A DNA stretch of 64,000 nucleotides, from positions 682,001 to 746,000 of the forward strand of contig NAJO01000024.1 in NCBI GenBank assembly GCA_002077065.1, read 5' to 3'. The notes below the pieces were generated by a model. It had not been told where the DNA came from. It worked only from the letters and a program-made list of their open reading frames with translations, and made no database searches. Shown piece after piece: positions 30,620 to 41,100 of the stretch (positions within the stretch are counted from its first letter, which is position 1; every line of letters begins with the position of its first letter). This DNA is from Cryoendolithus antarcticus. Taxonomy: Eukaryota; Ascomycota; Dothideomycetes; Cladosporiales; Cladosporiaceae. A program made the position numbers and the translations under genes.

Positions 30620-32311
30620 ATGCGAACATCACCGCTCGGAGCCAGTTTCTCCGACTGCGGGCCCACTATGGCGACTTCACCAATGGCAGTCAACTCGGAC
30701 TTCCCTTCTGAACTCGTTGGAAAGAAAGTGCTACTAGCAAGCGAATCTCTGGGACCGATCAACGGAGTGAGCAGAACGACGCAGAGTCTCATCGACTACC
30801 TACGAAAGAATGGCGTCAACGTCGCGACCGTTGCGCCGCAATACGCTGGCCAGCCCATCAATGCCAACGACACTAAGACTGAAGTCAAGCCCGAGAGAGT
30901 GCCCATAGTCAACAAGGACTGGGTTCGTTCGATCGAAGCTAAGTCATCGTCGCTCGGATCTCGAGCTCTTGGAGGGGCGTGGACTTGGCATCATGAACGA
31001 GATGCGTCCGACAAAGCTGCTCAACAGCCACTGCTGCAACCTACTAGCAGCACGAAGCGACCTCTCATGATCAACCGGAGCCGCAGCGAAGAGCCAAAGC
31101 GGAAGGTCGAGACCACCAATGGCCCGAGGGTGAACCCCGAGTACCGCCTTCATGGCTCCCCCCTCCCTTACAACCCCGATCTCTCAGTCGCCTACCCCTT
31201 CCGCCTCGGCGTCCTCTATGACCGCACTTTTAAGCCAGATCTGATCTACCTCGCCTCGCCAGCAAGTGTAGGCTTTCAATTCCTGGTCCAGCTCCGGCAA
31301 CTCACTAATCCGATTCCGACGCTCCTGAACTTCCAGACAGATCTTTCGCACTACAGCACCATCCTCTTCGCGCCGCCGATGGACACTTATGCTGTGGTCA
31401 TGTTGCAGCTCGTGCAAGGTTATCTCTTCCGCTCTCCGGCGGTGCACACAATCTTCTACCCATCGGCGTACATCAAGTCGTACATGATTGCTGCTGGTGC
31501 GCCAGGGGAGAGAATGCAGCAACTCGGTCGTGGCGTCGATACCACGCTCTTCCATCCTTCACGTCGCGATGACGCTTACCGGAAGGAGCTAGCACCCAAT
31601 GGCGAGATCATCTTCGCCTGCATCTCCCGTCTGGCTCCCGAAAAGGGCTTCGAGTTCCTCGCTCGCGCTGCCATAGCACTCGCAGATTCTGGGCTGGACT
31701 TCAAGCTCTTGATCGTCGGCGGGAACAAGAATGCGGCTGTCGAAGCGGAAGTGCACAATTACTTCCGACCCATCGCTTCGCGTGTGATCTTCACAGGCAT
31801 GCTGCGAGGCGTCGCTCTGGCACGGGCGTACGCGGTAGCAGATGTGTTCCTACACTGCAGCATCACCGAAACATTCGGCCTCGTAGTGCTTGAGAGCATG
31901 GCTTCCGGCGTTCCGGTCATTGCCAGAGACGAGGGTGGACCGAGCGAGACCGTAAAGCACGGTGAATCTGGTTTCCTGGTGCCGCCACAAGACCTAGACG
32001 GCTTCGTGGCGAAAGCACTGGAGCTTGCGAACGAGCCGGACTTACGGCTGAGAATGGCGGACAAGGCGAGACTGCAAGCTGAGGCGACTACATGGGACGA
32101 GATCAATCTGCAGGTTGCGCGCAAGATGGTCGAAGCGCTTGCTGATGTGCCGGAGAAGAGTGATGCGCAGAAGCTGAAAGAAGGGTACTACGGGAGCTGG
32201 ACTGAGACTGTGAGAGTCTACTTCGCCGTTGGCATTGTTTGGATCTTCTGGATTATCGCGGTGATACCCCTATTCATCATGGGCTGGGTACACGGGATGG
32301 CGCATCGGTAG
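30620..32311 (+). CDS. Family-4 glycosyltransferase with C-terminal membrane helix
   Basis: Single exon, 563 residues from an ATG. The N-terminal half opens with KKVLLASESLGPINGVSRT, the glycine-loop start of a GT-B fold. The nucleotide-sugar side shows QQLGRGVDTTLFHP, ISRLAPEKGFEFLARA and LLIVGG. The acidic pair is E417 and E425 in the EX7E motif ETFGLVVLE, followed by SGVPVIARDEGGPSE. These features define a retaining GT4 enzyme of the same broad group as plant SQD2 and bacterial mannosyl- or glucuronosyl-lipid synthases. One helix (about 532-558, IVWIFWIIAVIPLFIMGW) ends the protein, so it is probably anchored with a cytosolic catalytic domain. A low-complexity insert occupies about residues 95-180. 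The donor sugar is not readable; its neighbour suggests UDP-glucuronate or UDP-glucose. Confidence 0.87.
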   Translation: MRTSPLGASFSDCGPTMATSPMAVNSDFPSELVGKKVLLASESLGPINGVSRTTQSLIDYLRKNGVNVATVAPQYAGQPINANDTKTEVKPERVPIVNKDWVRSIEAKSSSLGSRALGGAWTWHHERDASDKAAQQPLLQPTSSTKRPLMINRSRSEEPKRKVETTNGPRVNPEYRLHGSPLPYNPDLSVAYPFRLGVLYDRTFKPDLIYLASPASVGFQFLVQLRQLTNPIPTLLNFQTDLSHYSTILFAPPMDTYAVVMLQLVQGYLFRSPAVHTIFYPSAYIKSYMIAAGAPGERMQQLGRGVDTTLFHPSRRDDAYRKELAPNGEIIFACISRLAPEKGFEFLARAAIALADSGLDFKLLIVGGNKNAAVEAEVHNYFRPIASRVIFTGMLRGVALARAYAVADVFLHCSITETFGLVVLESMASGVPVIARDEGGPSETVKHGESGFLVPPQDLDGFVAKALELANEPDLRLRMADKARLQAEATTWDEINLQVARKMVEALADVPEKSDAQKLKEGYYGSWTETVRVYFAVGIVWIFWIIAVIPLFIMGWVHGMAHR

Positions 32312-32514
32312 TCTTGGGTATGGATTCGGTGAGTGTGCGGATTGATGCTGGGAAAGACTGTAATGGTCGCATGAAGGCGAAGCTCAACGCTGCCTGGCTT
32401 TAGCGCCTAGTTTGCAAACGTGCAGGTATATTCTGACTGTGGCTGCTGGCTGTATGCTTTCATGTCATATATGTAGGTAAGCGTCACTTTCGTACCTGTC
32501 TCATCGCAAGAATT

Positions 32515-33267
32515 CTACTCCTTCGAGTTAATCCACGCAATCTTGAACACCTTGATCAACCGCTCCGCCTCCTCCCCATCCCGTAATCTCTGCGTTAAGA
32601 ATTCCTGCAAATCCGTCCAGAACTCCCCTGTATTCAACGCTCCAGGCCCACTTGGTCCTTTCGCCTTCCCCTCAGACTCAGCCTTCGCCGTCTCACTGCC
32701 AGGTCCCGGTATCGCAGAAGGTGGGTCGTCGACGTCCATCTTGTCCTCTGCTGCTGCAGCAGGCACTGCAGGTACGGCAGGGGTAGTGTCGTTGATAGGA
32801 TTGCCCTTCTCAACGGCAGCAGGTGTGACGGCCGCGCTGGCGCCTCCTAGGACCATGACGCCTAGCTCGACGGTGCTGCCTGTTACACCTAGCTCCTTAA
32901 GTGTCTTGAGATCGCCTGCTGGCTTCTTGTTGTACAGTAACTTGATCTTCTCCTGCGGCAGAGCCGTCTTCTCCGCATACTTCGTCTTCAAGTCATGCAC
33001 GCTCGTGTCCAGCCCCACGCCCTCCAATGTCACCGGCCCCTCCCCTCCCCTCACAGGCGCCAACGTGACACTCACAGTCGCCTCCTTCTCACCTGCCTTC
33101 GCACCTACACCTACAGCCCGTCGCGGGAAGGGGTGTGTCTGTCTAGGCAGAGTGAATGGCGATTGATTCGGATACTGCCGCGGATCGGAAACATGGTCGG
33201 AGGGGAGTTTGATGGGTTTCTTGTCGAGCTGCGAGAGGAAGGACTTGGCGAAGGTGACTTCGGACAT
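32515..33267 (-). CDS. GET5: Get5/Mdy2-like ubiquitin-like protein of the tail-anchor pathway
   Basis: Single exon, 250 residues. The N-terminal MSEVTFAKSFLSQLDKKPIK matches the fungal Get5 N-domain that binds Get4. A ubiquitin-like domain occupies about residues 63-140, with TLEGVGLDTSVHDLKTKY, IKLLYNKKPAGDLKTL and TVELGVMVLGG. A Pro/Ala-rich linker leads to a C-terminal helix region (EFWTDLQEFLTQRLRD), matching the dimerisation domain. In yeast Get5 joins Get4 and Sgt2 to hand tail-anchored proteins to Get3. It shares a 275-bp divergent space with the Cwc27 gene. Confidence 0.87.
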   Translation of the reverse strand: MSEVTFAKSFLSQLDKKPIKLPSDHVSDPRQYPNQSPFTLPRQTHPFPRRAVGVGAKAGEKEATVSVTLAPVRGGEGPVTLEGVGLDTSVHDLKTKYAEKTALPQEKIKLLYNKKPAGDLKTLKELGVTGSTVELGVMVLGGASAAVTPAAVEKGNPINDTTPAVPAVPAAAAEDKMDVDDPPSAIPGPGSETAKAESEGKAKGPSGPGALNTGEFWTDLQEFLTQRLRDGEEAERLIKVFKIAWINSKE

Positions 33268-33542
33268 GATGGTGCGTTGGAAGCCTCCGTATAGCGTGTC
33301 GCCTTCGGTGAAGTAAGCCAGTGCTGCGGGTGTGAGATGTGGATTGGCTGGCGTTGATTGATGATATGGAGGGGAGGAGAGTTTGGTGGAGGTGCCTGGT
33401 TTGTGGAAGTATGCGTGAGGTCATCGGCTGGAGCTTGGGAAATGTTCTGGGTGGTGTCAATACTCACATATATCACATTGCAATGCGCGATCATAGCAGA
33501 CTATAGAGAGCATCACCCACAGTCCCAAGGCACAAGACTGTC

Positions 33543-35042
33543 ATGGCCTCCCTGTACAACCTCGAGCCTCAACCCACAGCCAAAGTCATCCTCCACACCA
33601 CTACCGGCGACCTCCTCCTCGAGCTCTGGGGCGCCCAAGCCCCCCTCGCAACCCGCAACTTCCTCCAACATTGCCTAGACTCCTACTATATCAACACCAT
33701 CTTCCACCGCCTGGTCCCAAACTTCATCCTCCAAGGCGGAGATCCCACAGGCACCGGCAGCGGCGGCATAAGCGCGATCAACAACGGCGATGGCTTCGAC
33801 GATGAGCTGCACAGTCGGCTCAAGTTCAACCGACGAGGCCTGCTGGGGATGGCGAATGAGGGAAAGGGGAGCAATGGGAGTCAGTTCTTCTTGACACTTG
33901 GGGCGACGCCGGAGTTGCAGGGAAAGCATACGATGTTTGGGAGGGTGGAGGGGGAGACGATATATAATTTGATCAAGATGGGGGAGGCGGAGATGGGTGA
34001 GGGCGAGGGGAGCGAGAGGCCTATGTACCCTACACGGATCACGGGGACGGAGGTGTTGGTTAATCCTTTTGAGGATATGGCTCCGAGGGTTGTGGATGCG
34101 CCGAGGACGGTGCGGGAGAAGGAGGGAGTGAAGAAGAGGAAGAAGCCTGCTGGGAAGAATGTGCTGAGCTTCGGTGGGGATGAGGGGGAGGATGTGGGGA
34201 GTGCGCCGGTGCTGAAGAAGACGAAGGTCAATCCTAAGCTTGTACAGGTAGAGGAGGTTGCGTTAGCAGAAGATGAGGTGGTCACTGCAGAAAGAGCGTC
34301 AACACAGAAGAAGATCAAGCCAGCAGGAAAACGAAAGTCTCCCTCTCTAGAGCCTGAGATCAGGACTGCTCCGCCTGTCCGACAACCTGAGCCGCCCGAA
34401 GCAATTGACATTGACGATGATGAAGACGAGCCTGCAGACGAGGTCCGCAGCTCGAAAGCGCAGACTGCACTCGAGAAGACGAATGCAGAGATCGCAGCGA
34501 TCAAGGCAAGTATGAAGCGAACGACCGACACAGCATCAGCATACCACGAGAAGCCAAGAAGCCTGCTAGAAGCGATGATACCCGCTACCAGCACCCGAGC
34601 TCGCAAACGAGGCAAACCCACCGACGACAAATCTTCATTTGACCTCTTCAACGCCTGGAAGAAACAGCTCGACGAAACGCCATCCTCCGAGCCCCCCATA
34701 GCTACCAACGGCACGCACAAAGTCTCCACTGATCCCTCAGCCAACTCAGCACCCACAGACACCGCTGACGACGACGAAGCCGCTCTGTGCGACCTCCACT
34801 TCATCGCCAACTGCCAGAGCTGCAAGTCCTGGGACGAGGGGCAGCCCGAACATGAAGCTGACGAAGACGGCGATGATGACCCGGGATGGATGTCGCATCG
34901 TCTAATCGCGGCGAAGGATAAGCTGGGTAAGGGTCTGGAGTGGAAAAAGAGGATGGCAGAGATCGAAGTTATCGACCCGAGAACAAAGGCGACGGAAATC
35001 AAGGAGGCTGGAAGGAGGGGGAAGGGAAAGGAGAGAAAGTAG
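33543..35042 (+). CDS. CWC27: Cyclophilin-type peptidyl-prolyl isomerase Cwc27, spliceosome-associated
   Basis: Single exon, 499 residues. The cyclophilin domain fills residues 1-175: GDLLLELWGAQAPLATRNF, FHRLVPNFILQGGDPTGTG, GSNGSQFFLTLG and HTMFGRVEGE. A long acidic and Lys-rich tail follows (KKRKKPAGKNVLSFGGDE, later IDIDDDEDEP). The conserved C-terminal blocks include LCDLHFIANCQSCKSWD and the DPGWMSHRLIAAKDKLGKG stretch. This order is that of Cwc27, a component of activated spliceosomes. The protein may bind substrates more than catalyse, as reported for its relatives. Confidence 0.93.
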   Translation: MASLYNLEPQPTAKVILHTTTGDLLLELWGAQAPLATRNFLQHCLDSYYINTIFHRLVPNFILQGGDPTGTGSGGISAINNGDGFDDELHSRLKFNRRGLLGMANEGKGSNGSQFFLTLGATPELQGKHTMFGRVEGETIYNLIKMGEAEMGEGEGSERPMYPTRITGTEVLVNPFEDMAPRVVDAPRTVREKEGVKKRKKPAGKNVLSFGGDEGEDVGSAPVLKKTKVNPKLVQVEEVALAEDEVVTAERASTQKKIKPAGKRKSPSLEPEIRTAPPVRQPEPPEAIDIDDDEDEPADEVRSSKAQTALEKTNAEIAAIKASMKRTTDTASAYHEKPRSLLEAMIPATSTRARKRGKPTDDKSSFDLFNAWKKQLDETPSSEPPIATNGTHKVSTDPSANSAPTDTADDDEAALCDLHFIANCQSCKSWDEGQPEHEADEDGDDDPGWMSHRLIAAKDKLGKGLEWKKRMAEIEVIDPRTKATEIKEAGRRGKGKERK

Positions 35043-36302
35043 CCAGGTAGGTCGGTCGGTCTTGGATAGCGAGGCTTGAAATGACAGTTACTTTTTACGC
35101 CGTGACGCGACTACCACGTAGCAGACGTGGAGTGTGAAGCGGAAGCTCCACGTGAGCAAGAAACGACACCCCTTCGGCTGCGTTCCTAGCATGGAGGACT
35201 TCTCCGATGTTGACGGCACAACGGCACTTTGGGTCTAGCCAAGAGCTGATCATGCCACAGTTTGCAAGGCCGGCTCTTCGACCTACCTCGAGGCTACGAG
35301 CAGTTCGAAAAGACAGCGCTGTCTCACACGACACGCGTTCGCGTGGTGTTTCGGCCCGACTATAAGGCGCCCTTCACTCACGTAGAAGTCTGGAGACCTC
35401 TCATGCGATCATCGACTGCAGGCCTGTTGTGTGAACGTAGAGATGAAGCACCATGGAGCGAGGATCACCCCCGACGCGTCTTCTGCTAGCGAGTCGGTGG
35501 TAAGTGTCTCTCGTAGATCTCTTCGCGGTGGCGAAAGCGTCGCGGCGCTGTCGACGGTAGCACGAGAGACCTCTAGCAGACATTTGTATCAGGGTTCGCC
35601 GCTCAGCGCTCGGGCGAGGCTCGATTGCTGCGAAGAGAAGATTGAAGTCGAAGCAACAGCCGTGGTAATGGGAGACCTGTCGCGTCGTCGCTTGAGTCCC
35701 TCGTTCGTTGCTGTGCGAGGTGCTGGCCTTGCACGCTCGTTGACCCTAAACATCTTGCTTTGCGGGCCGTCAGCCTTTCGATATGTTTCATGCCTAACGG
35801 TCTGGACTCTTCCTCGGCTATCGTTGAAGTCTCTGTCGAGCACCTGCAGTAGTCACGAAAGAGGATTGTATGTCGCGCATGGCCGCTAGCGTTTCCTTAT
35901 TCTGATCAAGAGGCTACAAGACACGCCCCAGATCCCTGCATCACTGTCGCAGTCAGCCGATGGGCCCCTCTGACATACATTACTGTACGCGCAATTTACC
36001 TATGCCGCGACGCGAGCGCATCTATATTACTTCCTGCTGATGTCTGCCGAGATGAGGACTCGTACTCAAGTCAGCCGCCCCACTGCCCAGGCCAAGCTTC
36101 TGAACGAGTGCAATATATTCGACCGGTCAAGCCGGCTACATCGCGGTGCTTGAGCCGAGTAGCCGTGCTGTAGGGCACGTGGATCCATGCAAGTGTAGAG
36201 CAATTGTAGCGCCGCGTGACTCGAGTCGAGAGCCATGGCTATTCTGGGCAGCAACAAAAGAAGTTTCGCGGCCCAGTTTCGCGGCCCCACAGCCTTGCTG
36301 GC
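35043..36302. other. 1.26-kb region upstream of the kelch/BTB gene
   Basis: I searched this stretch for the kelch repeats expected upstream of the Ral2-like gene and found none in any frame. Plus-strand frames of 75 and 152 codons (35262-35489 and 35431-35889) look like chance frames. A pyrimidine-poor CCCCACAG at about 36284-36291 could be a splice acceptor just before the kelch/BTB frame. Confidence 0.4.
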
Positions 36303-37997
36303 ATGAGCCGCAGTTGCGGCGCATACCGAAGTGTCGTGGCTCCGTTGACCACGATGAGTGCGCAGCACATTGGAGCTGGTCCGCATGCTGGGAAGGACGA
36401 CGACGAAGACGATGAGCCAACGACTGTTGGATCGGGCGCACCGATGTTAATCTATTCGAACTACAACTTCCTGGACGTAAAGCTGGAAATGCAAGTTAGA
36501 CTGCCAAACGGCGAGCTCACGGAGAAGCTCATGCAATCAGATGTATCGCCACCCGGACTACGATTTCCGAACGGTGGTGTCATTGACAACCATTTCGTTG
36601 TGTCTGGGACATTCTTGACTGCATCGAAGCAGGAATACGCGCTTTGGGCACTGGACCTCCACACATTGTCGTGGAGTCGCATTGATGCAAGCGGCAGCAT
36701 CTTTAGCCAAGGCAGCTGGAACAGGGGTATTCTCTGGAGTCGGAGGAACGCCTTTGTGATCCTAGGCAACCGAAAGCGAAGTCTTGTGGATGACTACAAC
36801 AATAGACGGATCAACTTCTCAAACATCTGCCTTGTGGAGCTCGAGTCATTCGGGCTGTCTGACAATCCTAGAGGCACTGAGCCGACCTCAGGATACGTCT
36901 CTGCAAGCGCAGGTGCAGTACCTGCTGCCAGTGAATTGTGTCTCGGTGGGCGTCAGCTCACTCCAGCAGCAGAGTCACTTGGTGTCATGTCGATGACATG
37001 CCGCGAGCTCTGTGATGTAGACATACTAGCAAATGATGGCACACGAATACCGGTCAACTCACGGCTGATCTCGCGACGCTGGGGATCGTACTTCACCTGC
37101 CTGCTGCGAGACTCACATCCGAGCACCCACGACACAGACACAGCCACGCTGCGACCGAGTGCAGGCGGCCATCCCTCACGCAACTCTAGCATGACGATCA
37201 CGGCATCACTGGCTTCAGCGGGGACGACTCTCACGAACAACACCATGTCCGAGATACCCGATGTACGGTCCCTGCCTCCAGCCTCCCGACCACGACTTCT
37301 CTACCTCCCTCACACAACACCTACGGTCCACGCTCTCCTCCACTACCTCTACACCGGCACGCTCCCGTCGCCACCCTCAAGCCTCGCAACGCCACAGATT
37401 TATTGCTCACTCCTCCAGCTCGCTCGTCCCTACAGAGTCGATGGTCTGCTCGAAGCCGTTGTCCAACGCCTCCACGAATCGCTAGACGGCCGGAATGCAG
37501 CTGCAATCTTCAACGCAGCCGCCATGGCCGCAGGTGGAGGTGAGAACGTTATCTTCGCTTCCGATAACGGGCGTGTAAAACGCGAAAGCGCATTCCCGCA
37601 GCGCAACACAAGTCTAGCCAACAACAGCGTCGACCTTGGACACGGCGCGAATGGCTTGACGCGCTCAGCTGCCAGTCTGCGGATTGACACCGACATGGCG
37701 AACGGCCGCAACACACGCAATACTCTCCGACCTGGCCAAGCGATGCCGTTGAATGAGGACACAGACGACGAGTCTGTGCCTGGCAGCGCTGCTACAGAGG
37801 GAAGCATGAGTGAGAGTGAGAGCGCGTTGAGCGCCAGGAGTCTGAGGGGCGAGGGGAGCAGGGAGATGTGGAATGGAGCGCTCAGTGCTGTCGTTGGGCT
37901 GCAGAAGCGAGGTTTGAGAGGTTTGATGGAAGGGAGAAGGATGAGAGAGCGAGGCAGAGGAGAGATGGAGGGGAGAGTGGGATTGGGAATTGCTTGA
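36303..37997 (+). CDS. Kelch/BTB protein, Ral2-like, apparently N-terminally truncated
   Basis: The ATG at 36303 gives 564 residues; the frame stays open upstream to about 36216 without an ATG. The first block SCGAYRSVVAPL is, in relatives as I remember them, internal and preceded by kelch repeats. Conserved beta-propeller segments follow: SNYNFLDVKLE, GLRFPNGGVIDNHFVVSGT, YALWALDLHTLSWSRID and GSWNRGILWSRRNAFVILG. A BTB/POZ-like region begins at CDVDILANDG and resumes at LLHYLYTGTLP through ARPYRVDGLLEAVVQRLHE after a low-complexity insert. Fission yeast Ral2, with kelch and BTB parts, supports Ras activation in mating. The tail is Ser- and Arg-rich. Either a 5' exon is hidden, or the gene has lost its kelch half. 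Family call is moderate. Confidence 0.68.
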   Translation: MSRSCGAYRSVVAPLTTMSAQHIGAGPHAGKDDDEDDEPTTVGSGAPMLIYSNYNFLDVKLEMQVRLPNGELTEKLMQSDVSPPGLRFPNGGVIDNHFVVSGTFLTASKQEYALWALDLHTLSWSRIDASGSIFSQGSWNRGILWSRRNAFVILGNRKRSLVDDYNNRRINFSNICLVELESFGLSDNPRGTEPTSGYVSASAGAVPAASELCLGGRQLTPAAESLGVMSMTCRELCDVDILANDGTRIPVNSRLISRRWGSYFTCLLRDSHPSTHDTDTATLRPSAGGHPSRNSSMTITASLASAGTTLTNNTMSEIPDVRSLPPASRPRLLYLPHTTPTVHALLHYLYTGTLPSPPSSLATPQIYCSLLQLARPYRVDGLLEAVVQRLHESLDGRNAAAIFNAAAMAAGGGENVIFASDNGRVKRESAFPQRNTSLANNSVDLGHGANGLTRSAASLRIDTDMANGRNTRNTLRPGQAMPLNEDTDDESVPGSAATEGSMSESESALSARSLRGEGSREMWNGALSAVVGLQKRGLRGLMEGRRMRERGRGEMEGRVGLGIA

Positions 37998-38174
37998 TCA
38001 AAAGTCCAGCACGGGGATGATGATCATGATTGAGACGGGGAGAGGCATGGGTGCGTTCGCTGCGCTCGCTGCGCGCCTCGGCTTAGCTATCTCGGAGATA
38101 CTCTACCAACTCATAGAAGTGACCCTGCGTCTCATACCGCGACGCAGCCTCCAACAGTCTCGAACATCATACAC

Positions 38175-41100
38175 CTAGCGTGTGTACTTCTTCGGCCGTC
38201 CTCGTCTCCTCTTCTCTGGCGTCTCAACTGCAGCCTCGCTCTCCCCACTGCTGCCACTCGCACCCTGTGCCCCTCCCACCTCATCTCCCGAAGCATCGGG
38301 GTCGAAGTCTTCATCATCCTTTGCATCCTCTTCAGCTGCTGCATCCACGATCTTATCGTCAGAGGTGTAGTAGGCTGAGAGGCGGTGTCCAGGACTCGCT
38401 CGAGCGTCGAGCATTTCACCGTCGTCAGCTCCGGGCGCTGGCGAAGGTGCGACGAGTACGTCAGGCAGAGCGACGTCTGGCATGGCGGGTTTGCGACCAG
38501 CACCTGGTCGTGCTCCGCCTTGTGGCTTGCGCTTCGGCGTGGCTGTCTCAAAGTTGGGCGCTTTGCCCTTCGGTCGACGTGCGGATGCCGCCTTCCGCGC
38601 GATGACATTGCCCGCTGCGTCCTCAGTGTCTTCGACGTCGTAGAAGTTACTGACCAAGTTCTTGTTCCTGACATGAGGTGCTGAAGCAGCAACAGGATCC
38701 TTGTTGCCAACCTTCTCCTCACCCTTGAGACTCTTCTCTGGGAACTGAGGACCATAGTCAAAGAACAGCTCCTCTCCGGGCTTGATGGGACGTTGGCCGT
38801 ATAGAGCGATGCGGTGCACGGTATTCACCAGCTTCACTCGTGGGTACACGTTCGCTGCATTCTTCGGGCGATGGTTCATGAAGCGCATCTCGTTGCCGTA
38901 GTAGGTAGCGTCGACTTCTTGTGTTTTGTTCAGGGAGAACAGGTAGGAGAGGAATTGGTGCTCGTACACGGCGCCACGACGCTCACCCTCGTTAGTGGTG
39001 ATGACTTCGCCAACATACTCACCGATGAACTCGTCTGCTCGGATGGCCTCTCCAGCATAGAGACCCATGCCATGCACGCCGCTGTCGCCTAAGAGGACAA
39101 GCTTCGCGTTAGCACGCTGTATGTCCGAATTGCGGCAGCTCCCATCAATCTTTGTCCCTTGCTTATGTTCAGGTCTCAGCACACTGCTGATTCCACATGA
39201 GCCACAGAGATCGGCATCGCACTCGCGCCCAAGCTGGAAGCAACTGCAGCGGGAGTCTTCAAAACAGACAAGGCCTTTAGCGATTGTATTGCAGGCACAG
39301 CCGTGATACTTACGAGCGCAGTCGGAAGCACACCCGCAACTCTTCTCGCAGTGGACATGTTGTTGCGCACAAGTGCAGCGCGATGCCTCACAGGTCTTGC
39401 CGGGGTGATGGCATGGGTAAAATGGACTGCGCTCTTCCAACTTGGCAAAGGTGTTCGGATCCCAAGCTGTTTTCTTCTTCATAGGTGGGCGAACAGGCAG
39501 AGAGAGCTTCTTATCGCTATCAGGCGTTGGGAGGAACGACATTCGCTTCCGCCGATTGACCCTCTCGGGGTGCACCAGATCTGTAGCGACCGCTGGGTCC
39601 TCCTCCATACCAGGTTCAGCATCGTCAGTCTCTTCTTCCCGGTACTCTCCATGCATCGAACAGTTGAAGCGAAAGCACACTCGGCACGTCCTGTCCAGGA
39701 TCGGCAGGGGCTGTGTTACGTGCGCTTCAAAGGCTTCCGACACGACTCTACTTTGCCTGGCCAGATGCCACAGTGGAATTTTGAACGAGCTTTGGAAGCA
39801 ATCACAGAGCAGAGCCGCCTTGCCGAGAAACTCCGGCTTCGACTTTGAGGAGACGTATGAAAGCACGTATACCCACTTGTCTCCGTCCCCAGTCCTCGAC
39901 GGAAAGTCTTCAGACCTGAATGTCGCAGCTTTGCTCACTGCTCGTTTCATGCTGTCGTGCAGGCCCGCAATACTGATCCAATTGCGATCCAGCAAAAAGT
40001 GAAGTACATCACTCCAAGTGATGCCTAGGTCCTCAAGAGCGCTGTTTGCATATTCTTCTGCTCGCTGAGTTTGCAACAGTCTCCGCAATTTCCTCTCCCG
40101 GTCCGCAGTATCCACGTGGTAGAGCTGCCCAAAGGTATCCTCTTTGACATATTCATCCCCGAAGTACGGCCAGACATTCATGTGGAGGACATTGGGCGCC
40201 AGTATGTTGCCCTCCAGGCTAACATAGTGAGTGTAGCCTGGCACATCCACAACCTCGCTGGTGTCGCAGATCGTCGGCTTCACCAGGTAGTGTGACTTAA
40301 CGCTTGCTTTGCCGATACTGGTCTCCACATTCACCCTGACACTATCCGCAGGCGTCTTCGCGTTCGCACTGACAGCAAACAACGGCATCGCCGGCAGTCT
40401 GGCGAATATCGAGCTTGCAACGGCATTGTCCCCCGGTAAAAGATCTGTTGCAGAGCATGATGCGCTCGAGCGAGCCCGCTTTAGCATCGCCTTTGTTGTA
40501 TAGCCTGTGTCCGCACGCATCTCGGCAGCATACTTCTCCAGTGTCTGCTCGACCTGCTGAAGGAGCGTGAGCTGTATCGTCACAGGCCGTCCCGTAATAT
40601 GCACCGGCGTGGACATTGATGTTGTAGTCTCGATAGGCGCGGCAGTCGTAATGCTTGGCGCAGGTGTTGCATTCGATTCGCTGGATGCGTCAGGTATAGG
40701 CGTCATTACATGGAGCAATCCATTAGTATCTGGCACTGAGTTGGGCGGATCCCGCTTCGTACGTCTCGTGGACGGTGCAAGGGCAGACGTAGTGGCGGTC
40801 TCATGATCTTGCAAAGCATCCATTCCAGGCAGTGCGTGGATCGAGCTAGAAGCTTTCGCCTTGGGCGGTCCCATCAATGCGCTGAAGTTGGCTTTGAGAG
40901 TGCCTAAGAAACCTATTTTGGCACTCTCTTGCTTGTCGCCGTGACCCTTGTTAGTCTGAACCTCTGGCTGAGCTGCCTCCGGCTTCGCTCCTTGCAGGTA
41001 ATCTGGCCCAGGTACGGCTTCATTGGTGGAAGGAGATTTTTGTAGAAGAATCGTGGGCGCTGAGACTTTCGGGTGCTTCCTTGGAGATGAACGCAGTTGC

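Noticed and set aside
33881..35002. Long minus-strand frame of 373 codons antisense to the Cwc27 gene
   Set aside because: It is a codon-usage shadow of the plus-strand gene, Ser-rich and without family resemblance.
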